Below, in pieces: positions 9,273 to 20,760 of a stretch of 64,000 nt of DNA. Below the pieces are notes generated by a model. That model was given only the letters and a program-made list of their open reading frames with translations. It made no database searches and was not told where the DNA came from. The position numbers and the translations under genes were made by a program. How positions within the stretch are numbered: position 1 is the first letter of the stretch; the number at the start of each line of letters is the position of its first letter. The DNA lies in contig NZ_VZPL01000015.1 in the NCBI RefSeq assembly GCF_008801575.1, positions 28,163-92,162 on the forward strand. The letters are read 5' to 3'. The DNA comes from Xanthomonas cissicola. Its GTDB lineage: Bacteria > Pseudomonadota > Gammaproteobacteria > Xanthomonadales > Xanthomonadaceae.

Positions 9273-9871
9273 TGTTTGGCGTGCAGGTCCGGTGCGGCGG
9301 TGGGGGAACGTTCGATCTGGCTCAGCGCCGGAATCAACTGGGTGTCGATGATGGATTGGGTCAGCATGCCGCTGTACTTCCAGCGCACCACCCCACGCCC
9401 GTCGACCAGGAAGGTTTCCGGTGCAGCGGCGATGCCGAAATCGATGGCGGTGCGGCCATCTTGATCGGCGACCACCAGCAGATACGGGTTGCCGAGTTGT
9501 TCGAGCCAGCGCAGCGCATCATTGCGCTCGTCCTTCCAGTTGTAGCCGATCACGCGCACGCGCTTGGTCAGTGCGAAGCGGCTCAGCACCGGGTGTTCTT
9601 CGCGGCAGGCCGGGCACCAGCTGCCCCACACGTTGATGATGTACGGCGCGCCGCGCAGTTCGCGCGCATGCACCACGATGGCAGGGTCGTGCAGCAGCGG
9701 CAGCGCGAATTCCGGCGCCGGTTTGCCGATCAGTGCAGAAGGCAGGGCATCGCGATCGTCCTGACCGGAGCGCACCACCGCATAGACCAGCAGCGCTGCC
9801 AGGGCGAGCAGCAGCACGATGGCGCCCACGAGAACCGCAGTGGGCAGACGGGGTGAACGTGACTCAACCAT
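9269..9871 (-). CDS. ccmG: Thiol:disulfide interchange protein CcmG (DsbE)
   Basis: 200-residue membrane-anchored thioredoxin. An N-terminal anchor (about residues 10-33) is followed by a periplasmic thioredoxin fold with active site WCPAC (Cys86, Cys89) and the cis-Pro loop region AAPETFLVDGRG. It passes electrons from CcdA/DsbD to CcmH and apocytochrome c. Overlaps ccmF by eight bases upstream and ccmH by four downstream. Confidence 0.93.
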   Translation of the reverse strand: MVESRSPRLPTAVLVGAIVLLLALAALLVYAVVRSGQDDRDALPSALIGKPAPEFALPLLHDPAIVVHARELRGAPYIINVWGSWCPACREEHPVLSRFALTKRVRVIGYNWKDERNDALRWLEQLGNPYLLVVADQDGRTAIDFGIAAAPETFLVDGRGVVRWKYSGMLTQSIIDTQLIPALSQIERSPTAAPDLHAKQ

Positions 9872-11801
9872 CTTGGATCTCCGGAGAACGACGAAAACGC
9901 CGGTCGGCCGCGGTCACCAGGCCGCCGAGCGCCATCAGCAGCGCTCCCAGCCAGATCCAGCGGACGAACGGTTTGAGGTGGACACGTACCGCCCAGGCCT
10001 GGTTGCCCAGCGGTTCGCCAAGGGCGACATACAGGTCGCCAAACGGGCCAGGGCGGATCGCCGCCTCGGTCAACGTCTGGCCGCCACTGGCGTAGCGGCG
10101 CTTTTCCGCATGCAGCATGCCCGCCGGCGCATCGTCCTTGAACACCTGCAGGTTGGCACGGTCGGACACGTAATTGGGCCCGCGCAGTTCTTCCAGCCCG
10201 TCGAAATGCAGTGCATAGCGGCCGATCTGCACCTGTTGCCCGGGCGCCAGCGCCACTTCGCGCTGCAGGCTCAATCCCTCCACCAGCATGGCACCGGACA
10301 GGAACACCGCAACGCCCAGGTGCGCCAGCACCATGCCCAGCATCTCGGCGGTGAATTTGCGCCCCTTGGCCGCCCGCCGCGTCCACAGAAATCGCGCGGT
10401 GCCCAGCAACACCCAGGCTGCACCGGCGACACCGAAGGCGGCTTTCAACTGCCCCTGCGGCGCGGCGAACCAGGCCAGCACGCCGGCAGCCAACGCCAGG
10501 GCTGCCCACGGCGCCAGCAGCGCCAACGGCCGCGAGGCCTGTTCGCGCTGCCAGCGGGTGAGCGGGCCGAAGGGCAGCAATGCCACCAGCGGCGCCATCA
10601 ACACCACGAACAAGGTGCCGAAGTAGGGCGGGCCAACCGACAGCTTGCCCAGCCCCAAGGCATCGGCGAGCAGCGGATACAAGGTGCCCAGCAACACCAT
10701 TGCGCAGGCGCAGGTGAGCAGCAGGTTGTTCAACAGCAACAAGGTTTCGCGCGAACTGCCGGCGAATGCGCGACGCGGATCGTCCGCCACCGACAGAAGC
10801 GGCGCGCGCAGCGCATACAGCAGCAACGAACCACCGACCACGGCCAGCAGGAATACCAGAATGAACAGCCCGCGCGACGGGTCGGCGGCGAACGAATGCA
10901 CGCTGGTCAGCACGCCCGAGCGCACCAGAAACGTGCCCAGCAGCGACAGCGCAAAGGCGGCGATCGCCAGCAACAAGGTCCAGCTGGCGAAGCTGCCGCG
11001 CTTTTCGGTCACCGCCTGCGAATGCAACAGTGCGGTGCCCACCAGCCACGGCATGAAACTGGCGTTCTCCACCGGGTCCCAGAACCACCAGCCACCCCAG
11101 CCCAGCTCGTAATACGCCCACCAGCTACCGAGCGCGATGCCGACGGTGAGCATCGACCAGGCGACATTGGTCCACGGCCGCGTCCAGCGCAGCCAGCACG
11201 CATCCATACGGCCTTCCAACAGTGCGGCGATGGCGAATGCGAACGGCACCGAAAAGCCGACGTAGCCGCAATACAGCATCGGCGGATGGACGATCAGCCC
11301 CGGATCCTGCAGCAGCGGATTGAGGTCCCCACCCTCCAGCGGCACCGGAAACAACCGCGCAAACGGGTTGGAGGTGAACAGCAAGAACGCCAGAAACCCG
11401 ATGCTCACCAGCGCCAAGACGCCGAGCACGCGCGCGATCACATGCGCCGGTAGCTGCCGCGACCAGATCGCCACCGCGCCGGTCCACAACGCCAGCACCA
11501 GCGTCCACAGCAGCAGCGAGCCTTCGTGCGCGCCCCACACTGCCGAATAGCGGTACATCACCGGCAGCAGGCTGTTGGAATTCTCGGCGACGTAGCGCAC
11601 CGAAAAATCCTGCACCAAGAAGGCGTGCGTCAACACGGCGAAGGCCGATGCGATCAGTGCCAGCTGCACCAGCGCCGCCGGTCGCGCCACGGCCATCCAG
11701 CTGCTGCGTCCGCGCTGTGCGCCGGCCAGCGGCACCACGGCCTGCACCAGCGCCACCAGCAGGGCCAGCACCAGCAGCAACGTCCCGAGTTCAGGAAGCA
11801 T
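9864..11801 (-). CDS. ccmF: Haem lyase subunit CcmF
   Basis: 645-residue polytopic membrane protein that ligates haem from holo-CcmE to apocytochrome c. The haem-handling WWD motif is visible as GGWWFWDPVENASFMPW, and the N terminus MLPELGTLLLVLALL matches the usual CcmF start. The frame stays open to 11936, but the upstream 45 codons do not look like CcmF, so 11801 is chosen. This leaves a 171-base gap to ccmE, the longest in the operon. Confidence 0.93.
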   Translation of the reverse strand: MLPELGTLLLVLALLVALVQAVVPLAGAQRGRSSWMAVARPAALVQLALIASAFAVLTHAFLVQDFSVRYVAENSNSLLPVMYRYSAVWGAHEGSLLLWTLVLALWTGAVAIWSRQLPAHVIARVLGVLALVSIGFLAFLLFTSNPFARLFPVPLEGGDLNPLLQDPGLIVHPPMLYCGYVGFSVPFAFAIAALLEGRMDACWLRWTRPWTNVAWSMLTVGIALGSWWAYYELGWGGWWFWDPVENASFMPWLVGTALLHSQAVTEKRGSFASWTLLLAIAAFALSLLGTFLVRSGVLTSVHSFAADPSRGLFILVFLLAVVGGSLLLYALRAPLLSVADDPRRAFAGSSRETLLLLNNLLLTCACAMVLLGTLYPLLADALGLGKLSVGPPYFGTLFVVLMAPLVALLPFGPLTRWQREQASRPLALLAPWAALALAAGVLAWFAAPQGQLKAAFGVAGAAWVLLGTARFLWTRRAAKGRKFTAEMLGMVLAHLGVAVFLSGAMLVEGLSLQREVALAPGQQVQIGRYALHFDGLEELRGPNYVSDRANLQVFKDDAPAGMLHAEKRRYASGGQTLTEAAIRPGPFGDLYVALGEPLGNQAWAVRVHLKPFVRWIWLGALLMALGGLVTAADRRFRRSPEIQDG

Positions 11802-11972
11802 CGGGTCGGCGCGTTGTCGAGCATGGGCCAGTGCCACAACGGCAAGTGCACTGCCGAGTCCGAATTCCGGCAGCAGTTGCACCTGCTTGCCCACGCGCGG
11901 TGACATCATTAGCTGCGCACGCACCGCGCAAGCCACCTGCCGGCCGGCATGCCGATGTCCCGATGCACGGCA

Positions 11973-13359
<1,387 letters not shown>

Positions 13360-13453
13360 GCGATGGCAGTAGCCTTTGGAATGGCATTGGCTCTCGAAAC
13401 AGCAACAACGCGTTGTGCGGGGCATGCTATCGACAATGCAACGACTGCAGCGC

Positions 13454-14149
13454 TCAACTCAACGAAATACGGATCGCGGCCGCTGCAGCCAGCGGCGCAA
13501 GGACCACACCGATCACCAATCCGGCGCCCAACAACAACAACGCACCCACCGCATCCTGCCCTTGTCCGCTAGCCGCCACGCTGCCGGCACCGAACACCAG
13601 CACCGGCACGTACAGCGGCAGCGCCAGCAACGCGACGAGAATACCAGAGCGTTTCATCGTCACCGTCAGTGCCGCAACCACGGCGCCGAGCAGACTCAGG
13701 AGCGGCGTTCCCAGCGCCAACGATGCCAGCAGCACCGGCAGTTGGTCATGCGGCAGGTGCAGCAATTCGCCCAGCAGTGGCGTCACTGCAATCAGCGGCA
13801 ACGCACTGGTCGCCCAATGCAGCAGCACGCGCACTGCGATCAACCAGGCTAATGGCACCGGTGCCAGCAGCCATTGTTCCATCGAGCCGTCTTCCACATC
13901 GCTGCGGAACAAGGCGTCCAGCGACAGCAGGCCAGCCAGCAACACCGACAGCCACAACACCGCCGGCGCGGCCTGCGCGAGCAGGTCCGGGCGGCCGCCC
14001 AGTCCCAACGCGAACAACACCACGATCAGTAGCGCGAACAGTGCCGACTGCAACGCATCGCGGCGGCGCCGCCACAGCAGCTGCAGGTCGCGGGCAAGCA
14101 GAGCGCGGGCCGCCTGCCAGAGCGACGGTTGCGGCGAATGCGTGCTCAT
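13454..14149 (-). CDS. ccmB: Haem exporter permease CcmB
   Basis: 231 residues with about six membrane helices and the family N terminus in which a basic [15 protein letters not shown] stretch precedes the first helix. It forms an ABC complex with CcmA that, with CcmC and CcmD, drives release of holo-CcmE. The start overlaps the ccmA stop (ATGA). Confidence 0.92.
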   Translation of the reverse strand: MSTHSPQPSLWQAARALLARDLQLLWRRRRDALQSALFALLIVVLFALGLGGRPDLLAQAAPAVLWLSVLLAGLLSLDALFRSDVEDGSMEQWLLAPVPLAWLIAVRVLLHWATSALPLIAVTPLLGELLHLPHDQLPVLLASLALGTPLLSLLGAVVAALTVTMKRSGILVALLALPLYVPVLVFGAGSVAASGQGQDAVGALLLLGAGLVIGVVLAPLAAAAAIRISLS

Positions 14150-14790
14150 GCCGCAACCTCCAGCGTGAGCATGCGCGTGCGCACCGGTGGCGCTGCATAC
14201 GCACCATGCGTGGTGACCAGCGCCGCGCCACCGCCGCGCAAATGCGCGGAGATCATTCGGTTAACCAGGGTGATGCCATCCAGATCCAGGTTGGCGTACG
14301 GCTCATCCAGCAACCAGAGCGGCGCTGGCGACAGCCATAGCCGTGCCAGCGCCAGCCGCTTGCGCTGGCCTGCCGACAACTGCCGCACCAGCGCGTCTTC
14401 GTAACCGGCCAGGCCGACAATCGCCAGCGCGCTGCCGGGCATCTGCTTGGCGCGGCGGCCGTGCAGGCCGCACAGGAAGTGCAGGTTTTCCAGCGTGCTG
14501 AGGTCGGCCTTCAGGCCGGGCAGGTGGCCGAGGTAGGCCATGAAGCGGCTGCGGTCGCCGCGCTTGGCACTCTTGCCATCGATCTGGATCTGCCCGCGCT
14601 CCACATGCAGCAGGCCAGCCAGCACGCGCAGCAACGTGGTCTTGCCGGCGCCGTTGTCGCCTTGCACCAGCAGCGCCTCGCCGGCATCGACATGGAAATC
14701 CAGCGGGCCAAACACCGGCTCCTCGTTGCGGCTGAAGGCCAGGTCGTGCGCCGCCAGCAGCGGCGGTGCGGTGTGCAGCGGTTCGATCAT
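14146..14790 (-). CDS. ccmA: Haem exporter ATPase CcmA
   Basis: 214-residue ABC ATPase with Walker [13 protein letters not shown], signature [14 protein letters not shown] and Walker [14 protein letters not shown]. First gene of the leftward ccm operon. The frame remains open to 15177, but the ATG at 14790 ([12 protein letters not shown]) is the only start giving a CcmA-sized product; the upstream stretch is low-complexity intergenic sequence. Confidence 0.92.
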   Translation of the reverse strand: MIEPLHTAPPLLAAHDLAFSRNEEPVFGPLDFHVDAGEALLVQGDNGAGKTTLLRVLAGLLHVERGQIQIDGKSAKRGDRSRFMAYLGHLPGLKADLSTLENLHFLCGLHGRRAKQMPGSALAIVGLAGYEDALVRQLSAGQRKRLALARLWLSPAPLWLLDEPYANLDLDGITLVNRMISAHLRGGGAALVTTHGAYAAPPVRTRMLTLEVAA

Positions 14791-15012
14791 CGGTGCAGCG
14801 GGCTCGGGTCGCAGGACGGCATGGGGAAGGGCCGGGGCAGGGCGCGCCGGACCGGGCGCGCATTGTAGCGACGATGGTGGCATGCCGGGGACGTCTGCGG
14901 CAGCGCTGCAGGCGCCGCGGTGTGTCAGGGAACGCTGTTTTGCAGCGTCCGGGCGCAACCTGCTGGCGGCTTTGCGTACACTCGCGGTCCGTTTCTTGTC
15001 CGGACAGGCACC

Positions 15013-16161
15013 ATGCCCCTTACGACCAAGCTGCCCAAGGTGGGCACCACCATCTTCACCGTCATGTCGCAGCTGGCGGCCGAGCACGGCGCGGTCAATC
15101 TGGGCCAGGGCTTTCCCGATTTCGCGGTGCCGCAGCGGCTGGTCGACGAACTGAGCAAGGCGATGGCGGCCGGCCACAACCAGTATCCACCGATGACCGG
15201 CGTGGCCACATTACGCCAGGCCATCGCCGGCAAGGCGCAGCGCTGCTATGGCGCGCAGGTCGATGCCGACACCGAGATCACCGTCACCAGCGGTGCCACC
15301 GAGGCCATCTTCAACGCCATCCACGCGGTGGTGCGCGCCGGCGAAGAGGTCATCGTGCTGGACCCGGCCTACGACTGCTACGAGCCGGCGATCGATCTGG
15401 CCGGCGCGCGGGCGGTGCACGTAGCGCTGCACCCGCAGACTTTCGCGGTGGACTGGGATGCGCTGCGCGCCGCGATCACGCCCAAGACGCGCCTGTTGAT
15501 GATCAACTCGCCGCACAACCCGTCCGGCGCGATGCTGTCGGCCGCGGACATGCAGACGCTGACCGAACTGCTGCGCGGCACCGAGATCTTTTTGCTGTCC
15601 GATGAGGTCTACGAACACATCGTGTTCGATGGCCGCCGGCACGAGTCGGTGCTGCGCTGGCCGGCACTGCGCGAGCGCGCATTCGTGATTTCCAGCTTCG
15701 GCAAAACCTACCACTGCACGGGCTGGAAGATCGGCTACGCCATCGCGCCGCCGGTGCTCACGGCCGAATTCCGCAAGGTGCACCAGTACAACACCTTCAC
15801 CAGCTTCGGTCCGGCCCAGCACGCCTTCGCTGCGATGATCCGCGACGAACCCGAACACGACGAGCAACTGGGCGCGTTCTATCAAGCCAAGCGCGACCGG
15901 TTCCGCGAACAATTGCTGACCACGCGCTTGAAGCCGTTGCCTGTGCCCGGCGGCTACTTCCAGTTGGTGGATTACTCGGCCATCAGCGATCTGCCCGATA
16001 CCGAATTCGTGAAGTGGCTAACGATCGAGAACGGCGTGGCCGCGATCCCGTTGTCGCCGTTCTACGAGAACGCGCCTGCAGGGCAGCGCCTGGCACGGCT
16101 GTGCTTTGCCAAGAACGATGCGACGCTGGATGCGGCGATCGAGCGCCTGCGTAGGCTCTGA
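15013..16161 (+). CDS. Methionine aminotransferase (PLP-dependent, YbdL-like)
   Basis: 382-residue class I/II aminotransferase. The PLP lysine is Lys231 in [16 protein letters not shown]; other active-site motifs are NSPHNPSG and the aromatic QYPPMTG. This type converts 2-oxo-4-methylthiobutyrate to methionine, often with glutamine as donor. The next gene is an omega-amidase that removes the alpha-ketoglutaramate by-product, which supports that role. The ATG at 15013 is chosen although the frame opens at 14920. Divergent from ccmA. Confidence 0.85.
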   Translation: MPLTTKLPKVGTTIFTVMSQLAAEHGAVNLGQGFPDFAVPQRLVDELSKAMAAGHNQYPPMTGVATLRQAIAGKAQRCYGAQVDADTEITVTSGATEAIFNAIHAVVRAGEEVIVLDPAYDCYEPAIDLAGARAVHVALHPQTFAVDWDALRAAITPKTRLLMINSPHNPSGAMLSAADMQTLTELLRGTEIFLLSDEVYEHIVFDGRRHESVLRWPALRERAFVISSFGKTYHCTGWKIGYAIAPPVLTAEFRKVHQYNTFTSFGPAQHAFAAMIRDEPEHDEQLGAFYQAKRDRFREQLLTTRLKPLPVPGGYFQLVDYSAISDLPDTEFVKWLTIENGVAAIPLSPFYENAPAGQRLARLCFAKNDATLDAAIERLRRL

Positions 16162-16162
16162 C

Positions 16163-16306
16163 GAGCCGGGAATCGGGAATCGGGATTCGGGAATCGTAAG
16201 AGCGGTCGGCCGCTTTTTGATCTGAATTCGCACTGGCTCGATGACATAACGCCCTCATTAAACCGCTGTTCGATTCCCTATTCCCGATTCTCCATTCCCG
16301 AGTCTC
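16163..16306. repeat. Dispersed inverted-repeat element (copy 1)
   Basis: Left arm 16163-16200 holds repeated GGGAATCGGGAATC units followed by GTAAGAGC. Right arm 16271-16306 has the complementary CGATTCCCTATTCCCG units. The right arm ends four bases before the ATG of the omega-amidase gene, so the element forms that gene's leader and could fold into a long hairpin. Related copies are at 17161-17195, 53739-53907 and 55411-55530. Confidence 0.8.
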
Positions 16307-16309
16307 ACC

Positions 16310-17113
16310 ATGCACGACCTGCGCATCTCCCTGATCCAAGGCGACACCCGCTGGCATGACCCCGCCGGTAATCGCGACTATTACGCTGCGCTGCTGGAGC
16401 CGCTGGTCGGGCAGACCGATCTGGTGATCCTGCCGGAAACCTTCACCAGCGGGTTCTCCAACGACGCCATCGACAAGGCCGAAGGCATGGACGGGCCGAC
16501 CGTGGCGTGGGCGCGCGCGCAGGCCGCACGTCTGGGTGCAGCGGTCGCCGGCAGCGTGCAGGTGCGCACTGATGCCGGTGTATTCAACCGGCTGCTATGG
16601 GCTACGCCCGACGGGGCACTGCAGTGTTACGACAAGCGTCACCTGTTCCGCTTCGGCAACGAGCATCTGCGCTACGCGGCCGGGCGCGAGCGTCTGACAG
16701 TGGAATGGAAGGGCTGGCGGATCAATCCGCAGGTCTGCTACGACCTGCGTTTCCCGGTGTTCTGCCGCAACCGCTTCGATGTGGAGCGCCCGGGGCAGCT
16801 GGATTTCGATCTACAAGTGTTCGTCGCCAACTGGCCGTCCGCCCGCGCCTATGCGTGGAAGACGTTGCTGCGCGCACGCGCAATCGAAAACCTGTGCTTT
16901 GTGGCGGCGGTCAACCGCATTGGCATCGATGGCAACCAACTGCATTACGCCGGCGACAGCGCGGTGATCGATTTCCTTGGCCAGCCACAGGTGGAAATCC
17001 GCGAACGCGAGCAGGTGGTCACCACCACCATCAGCGCCACCGCGCTGGCCGAGCACCGCGCCCGTTTTCCCGCGATGCTGGATGCGGATCGGTTCGAGAT
17101 TGTGGATTGGTGA
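16310..17113 (+). CDS. Omega-amidase (nitrilase superfamily, YafV-like)
   Basis: 267-residue carbon-nitrogen hydrolase with the catalytic triad visible as Glu43 (ILPETFTSGFS), Lys109 (CYDKRHLF) and Cys143 (PQVCYDLRFP). This subgroup hydrolyses alpha-ketoglutaramate and alpha-ketosuccinamate, by-products of glutamine- or asparagine-dependent transamination. Its pairing with the aminotransferase directly upstream fits a methionine-salvage repair unit. Only the repeat element separates the two genes. Confidence 0.87.
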   Translation: MHDLRISLIQGDTRWHDPAGNRDYYAALLEPLVGQTDLVILPETFTSGFSNDAIDKAEGMDGPTVAWARAQAARLGAAVAGSVQVRTDAGVFNRLLWATPDGALQCYDKRHLFRFGNEHLRYAAGRERLTVEWKGWRINPQVCYDLRFPVFCRNRFDVERPGQLDFDLQVFVANWPSARAYAWKTLLRARAIENLCFVAAVNRIGIDGNQLHYAGDSAVIDFLGQPQVEIREREQVVTTTISATALAEHRARFPAMLDADRFEIVDW

Positions 17114-17160
17114 TTCGAGATGGGTACAAGCGCTGCCGCACAGATGCCTGCCAGCCCGCT

Positions 17161-17195
17161 GCTGCCAATCCCAAATCCCAAATCCCGGCTACTGA
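17161..17195. repeat. Dispersed repeat fragment (copy 2)
   Basis: Tandem AATCCCAAATCCC units of the same family as the element at 16163-16306, in the gap between two convergent genes and reaching the 3' end of the glutaminyl cyclase gene. No complementary arm is seen nearby. Confidence 0.55.
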
Positions 17196-17959
17196 GCCAG
17201 CTTGATCTCGTAGATCTTCGGCCAGCGCTTTCCGGTGACCAACAAGCGATCGTGCTCGGCGTCGTAGGCAATGCCGTTGAGGACATCGTTGGTGGGATCG
17301 GTCAAGGTGTCGGGGTCTGGCACCAGTGCCTTGAGGTCGATCCAGGCGATGACCTTGCCGCTGGCGGGGTCGATGCGTGCGATGCGGGTGGTTAGCCAGA
17401 CGTTGGCCAGCAACTGGCCCTTGACCCATTCCAGCTCGTTGAGGTTGTCCAGCGGCCTGCCGCGGGCGGTGACCTTGATGGTGCCGATCTGTTTCAGGCT
17501 CTGCGGGTCCAGCCGGCGGATGTTGGCCGTTCCGTCGCTCATGTAGAGCTGGCGGTCGTCGCTGGTCAGCGCCCAGCCCTCGCCGGAATAGGTGAATTGG
17601 GTACGCGGTGCCAGCGTGGCCAGGTCGTAGACGAAGCCGCGCTGATTGCGCCAGGTCAGCTGGATCAGGCGGTCCTTCCAGGCCACGATGCCTTCGCCAT
17701 AGAAAGGCGGCGGCGTGTTGACCTGCTGCAGGACGTTGCCGCTGTCCAGGTCGACCTTGCGCACGCTGGACTGGCCCAGCTCGCCGGTGCTCTCGTAGAG
17801 ATGCCCGTCCAGATAGAACAGGCCTTCGGTGAAGGCAGCGGTGTCGTGCGGATAGGTCCTGACGACCGTGTAACCCTGGGTGGGAATTGCCTCGCCGCAA
17901 TGGGCGAGGGTGGGCAGCAGCAGTGCGCTGACGAGCAGACTGTAGACGGTGCGTGGCAT
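17189..17959 (-). CDS. Secreted glutaminyl-peptide cyclotransferase (plant-type)
   Basis: 256 residues: a signal peptide (MPRTVYSLLVSALLLPTLAHC) and a five-bladed propeller of the plant-type glutamine cyclotransferase family. Recognised motifs are FTEGLFYLDG, YESTGELGQS, NELEWVKG and NDVLNGIAYD. It forms N-terminal pyroglutamate on exported proteins; a Xanthomonas campestris enzyme of this type has been characterised. The frame opens at 18052, but the ATG at 17959 places the signal peptide at the N terminus. A Cys near residue 21 could alternatively make it a lipoprotein. Confidence 0.88.
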   Translation of the reverse strand: MPRTVYSLLVSALLLPTLAHCGEAIPTQGYTVVRTYPHDTAAFTEGLFYLDGHLYESTGELGQSSVRKVDLDSGNVLQQVNTPPPFYGEGIVAWKDRLIQLTWRNQRGFVYDLATLAPRTQFTYSGEGWALTSDDRQLYMSDGTANIRRLDPQSLKQIGTIKVTARGRPLDNLNELEWVKGQLLANVWLTTRIARIDPASGKVIAWIDLKALVPDPDTLTDPTNDVLNGIAYDAEHDRLLVTGKRWPKIYEIKLAQ

Positions 17960-18122
17960 GCGGTAATCATCCCATGGCGCGGCTGCCGGCGGCAGCTCTG
18001 CTGCCATGTCGAGTCCAGCTAAGACCTCGCTGAACAAACGCATGCGCCGCACTGAAATCTTGTCGCGGCTGCCACATCGGCGCTGCTAGTCTCGCGCCAC
18101 GTCCACCACTGGCACTGCTCAC

Positions 18123-18560
18123 ATGATCAAGTCACTTTCGCTCATCGCGCTGCTCGGCGCCGCCACGCTGGCTCCGCAGGCGCAGGCCGCCGGCAACATC
18201 GATTGCCAGCTGTCGTTCAACTTGTCCGGTTGGTCGGTGTTCTACAAGACCGCCAGCGGTACCGGCACCATCAAGTGCGATAACGGTGCGGTCATTCCGG
18301 TCAAAATCTCCAGCAAAGGCGGTGGCCTGACCGTCGGTGAGTCCAAGATCGTCGGCGGCCGCGGCACCTTCAGCGGTGCCTATAGCCTCAACGACCTGTT
18401 CGGCACCTATGCCGCTGCCGAAGCGCATGCCGGCGTCGTGAAGTCCAGCACCGCGCAGGTGGTCACCAAGGGCGATATCTCGCTCGCGCTGGCAGGTACG
18501 GGCGAGGGTGTGGACCTGGGTGTCAACGTCGGTAATTTCGTGATCGAGCGTCGCAAGTAA
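18123..18560 (+). CDS. Small secreted protein of unknown function
   Basis: 145 residues with a clear signal peptide (MIKSLSLIALLGAATLAPQ, cut after AQA). The mature part is glycine-rich and beta-prone, with two cysteines (IDCQLS, IKCDNG) that may form a disulfide. I recognise no domain. Codon use and composition match the neighbours, so it looks native and probably periplasmic or outer-membrane associated. Confidence 0.7.
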   Translation: MIKSLSLIALLGAATLAPQAQAAGNIDCQLSFNLSGWSVFYKTASGTGTIKCDNGAVIPVKISSKGGGLTVGESKIVGGRGTFSGAYSLNDLFGTYAAAEAHAGVVKSSTAQVVTKGDISLALAGTGEGVDLGVNVGNFVIERRK

Positions 18561-18841
18561 GAGTGGTGACAAACCGAGCGAGCAGGCCCGGGTGGGCGTG
18601 CACGGCACGTCCAGAACCGGCGAGCACAAGTGATTCGTGTCGATCTCCGGCACGAGCCGCGCCCACTCGACGGCTGCGCAGGCGTCCTGCCGGTCTACGT
18701 CGCAGCATCCGGGTTGCGCACAACCAATCGGTGCGGCCCTTGCATCGCGATGACGTGTAAGGGAGTGCCTTCGTTAAACGACTGCACGCGCGGATGCGCC
18801 GCAACTTCCCGGTCTTAAGTGGATGACCGATGCCGTCCGCC
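18561..18841. other. Gap without a recognised gene
   Basis: GC-rich sequence between the secreted-protein gene and the rluB terminator. Short open frames here have no start context or recognisable product. Confidence 0.5.
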
Positions 18842-18875
18842 ATAGAAAACGGCCCTTTGCAGGGCCGTTTTCTAT
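18842..18875. terminator. Hairpin terminator after rluB
   Basis: A perfect 15-bp stem (ATAGAAAACGGCCCT and its complement) with a TTGC loop. The stem ends in A/T runs, so it can act in either direction. It lies 20 bases beyond the rluB stop and is the natural terminator of the leftward scpA-scpB-rluB unit. Confidence 0.85.
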
Positions 18876-18894
18876 TGTGCGGAGCAGTTGACGC

Positions 18895-20538
18895 TCAACG
18901 ACCGCGATTGCCGCCGCCAGGAGGGCGACGATTACCGCCGCCCGGCGGACGGCCGCCCGGGCCACGCGGTGCGCCACCTGGGCCGCCGGCGCCACCACCT
19001 GGACCGCCGGGGCCGCGGTTGGCGGATGCCGGGCCGCGATTGCCACCCGGTCCCGGACGCCCACCGCTCGGGCGGCCAGCAGGGCGTGCCGCACCATACG
19101 GATTGAAACCCGGGTTGGCGTGATCGGAAGGGAAGCTCGGTGCGTTGCCCGGGTGCCCATACGGGTGCTTGCGCTGCCCCTGGCCTTGCGACTGCCCCTG
19201 TCCGCCGCCAGCGCCGCGCCCCGGACCACCCGAGCGGGCGCCAACTGGACCGCCGGTACCCGGACGCGCGCCGCCTGGTCCTTTCTTCGCATACGGGCGT
19301 GCCTGACCGGTGCCCGGGCCGCTCGGGCCGGCATTGCGGTGACCGCTTGGGCCGGTGCTCACGCCATCGGGCACATACCAGCTGCGGAACGCGGCCGGAT
19401 TGCCGTCCGGCAACGCGCCGCGGTCGCCCTTGGCCGGGCCGCGCTGTTTGAACGGGCGCTGCTGCGATTGCCGAGCGGCCGCTTCGCCGCTGACCGTCAG
19501 GCCACCCTTGAAGCCGCCCGGCTTGCCGCGACCGCCGCGGCCGCGATCTTCGCGCAGATTGTCGAAACGGCGCAGCTCGCGGCCTTCATCGGCACCGGAA
19601 GTCTGGCCGTTGACGTAGGCATTGCTGCGGCCATCGCGCGAGACGTGTACGGTGGACTTGGCGGCGCGGCGCTGGCCGATCACCGGCTGCAGCGTCAGTG
19701 CCGACGGCGCGCCTTCTTCCAGTTTCAGTTCGGCGCGCAAGGCGTCGACCTTGTCCTGCGCCACTTCCACCGAGTGCCCACGCAGCAGTTCGCGCGGCAG
19801 CGAAATCTTGCCGTAGCGGCTGCGCTTGAGGCGGCTGACCTGGCAACCCTGCGATTCCCACAGACGGCGCACTTCGCGGTTGCGGCCTTCCTTGACGACC
19901 ACACGAAACCAGTCGTGCGAATCGGTGCCGCCGATGCGTTCGATTTCGTCGAACTTGGCGCCGCCGTCTTCCAGCAGCACACCGCGCGACAGGCGCTCAA
20001 TGATGGCATCGGAGACTTTTTCTTCGCCTTCCGGTGCGCGCACGCGCACCACATATTCGCGCTCGACCTCGTAGGAGGGGTGCATCATCGCGTTGGCCAG
20101 CTCGCCGTCGGTGGTGAGCAGCAGCAGGCCGGTGGTGTTGATGTCCAGGCGGCCAATGGCGATCCAGCGCGAGCCCTTCAGGACCGGCAGCGACTCGAAC
20201 ACGGTCGGGCGGCCTTCGGGATCTTCGCGCGTGGTCACTTCGCCTTCGGGCTTGTTGTAGATCAGCACGCGCGAGGGCTCGGTCAGCGCGCTGGCCACGA
20301 AGCTGCGGCCGTCCAACTCGATCTTGTCGCCGCTGCGCACCGACATGCCGGTCTGCGCAACGGCGCCATTGACCTTGATCAGGCCGTCGGCGATGCGCTG
20401 TTCCAGCGCGCGGCGCGAACCCAGGCCGGCCTGGGCCAGCACCTTGTGCAGGCGCTCTTCCAGCTTTGGCGCTTCGGGCGCGCTGTCGCGCTTGAGGGAA
20501 AGCTTGTTCAACGACAGCTTGCGGGGGGTGTCACTCAT
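18895..20538 (-). CDS. rluB: 23S rRNA pseudouridine synthase RluB with long disordered tail
   Basis: 547 residues. An S4 RNA-binding domain (about residues 25-75) is followed by an RsuA/RluB-type catalytic domain with Asp132 in GRLDINTTGLLL and the conserved YNKPEGEVTT segment. The family modifies U2605 of 23S rRNA. Beyond about residue 290 comes a tail of roughly 250 residues rich in Gly, Pro, Arg and Gln, very likely disordered and RNA-interacting; E. coli RluB has a shorter basic tail. The ATG at 20538 (MSDTPRKLSLNKL) is chosen over the frame opening at 20598. Same direction as scpB and scpA. Confidence 0.9.
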   Translation of the reverse strand: MSDTPRKLSLNKLSLKRDSAPEAPKLEERLHKVLAQAGLGSRRALEQRIADGLIKVNGAVAQTGMSVRSGDKIELDGRSFVASALTEPSRVLIYNKPEGEVTTREDPEGRPTVFESLPVLKGSRWIAIGRLDINTTGLLLLTTDGELANAMMHPSYEVEREYVVRVRAPEGEEKVSDAIIERLSRGVLLEDGGAKFDEIERIGGTDSHDWFRVVVKEGRNREVRRLWESQGCQVSRLKRSRYGKISLPRELLRGHSVEVAQDKVDALRAELKLEEGAPSALTLQPVIGQRRAAKSTVHVSRDGRSNAYVNGQTSGADEGRELRRFDNLREDRGRGGRGKPGGFKGGLTVSGEAAARQSQQRPFKQRGPAKGDRGALPDGNPAAFRSWYVPDGVSTGPSGHRNAGPSGPGTGQARPYAKKGPGGARPGTGGPVGARSGGPGRGAGGGQGQSQGQGQRKHPYGHPGNAPSFPSDHANPGFNPYGAARPAGRPSGGRPGPGGNRGPASANRGPGGPGGGAGGPGGAPRGPGGRPPGGGNRRPPGGGNRGR

Positions 20539-20760
20539 GTGTCTGGCTCCGGCCGCCGCGTTGCGGGTCGGCCTCTGGGTCGGAATCGGCTTCGTCAACA
20601 GCCACGGTCGTCGTCGCGACGGCGTTGTCTTCGTCTTCGTTCACTGCATCCGCGCGCGTTCCCGGCGCGGTGTCGGGGTCGCCCTCACGGGCGTCGTCTG
20701 GGTCCTGCGTGTTCTTCTCGTGCACCGAGCCATGCTCGGGGTGTTGCGGTGTCTGGTCGT

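Noticed and set aside
11802..11936. Upstream extension of ccmF by 45 codons
   Set aside because: The extension has no CcmF character, and MLPELG at 11801 is the family start.
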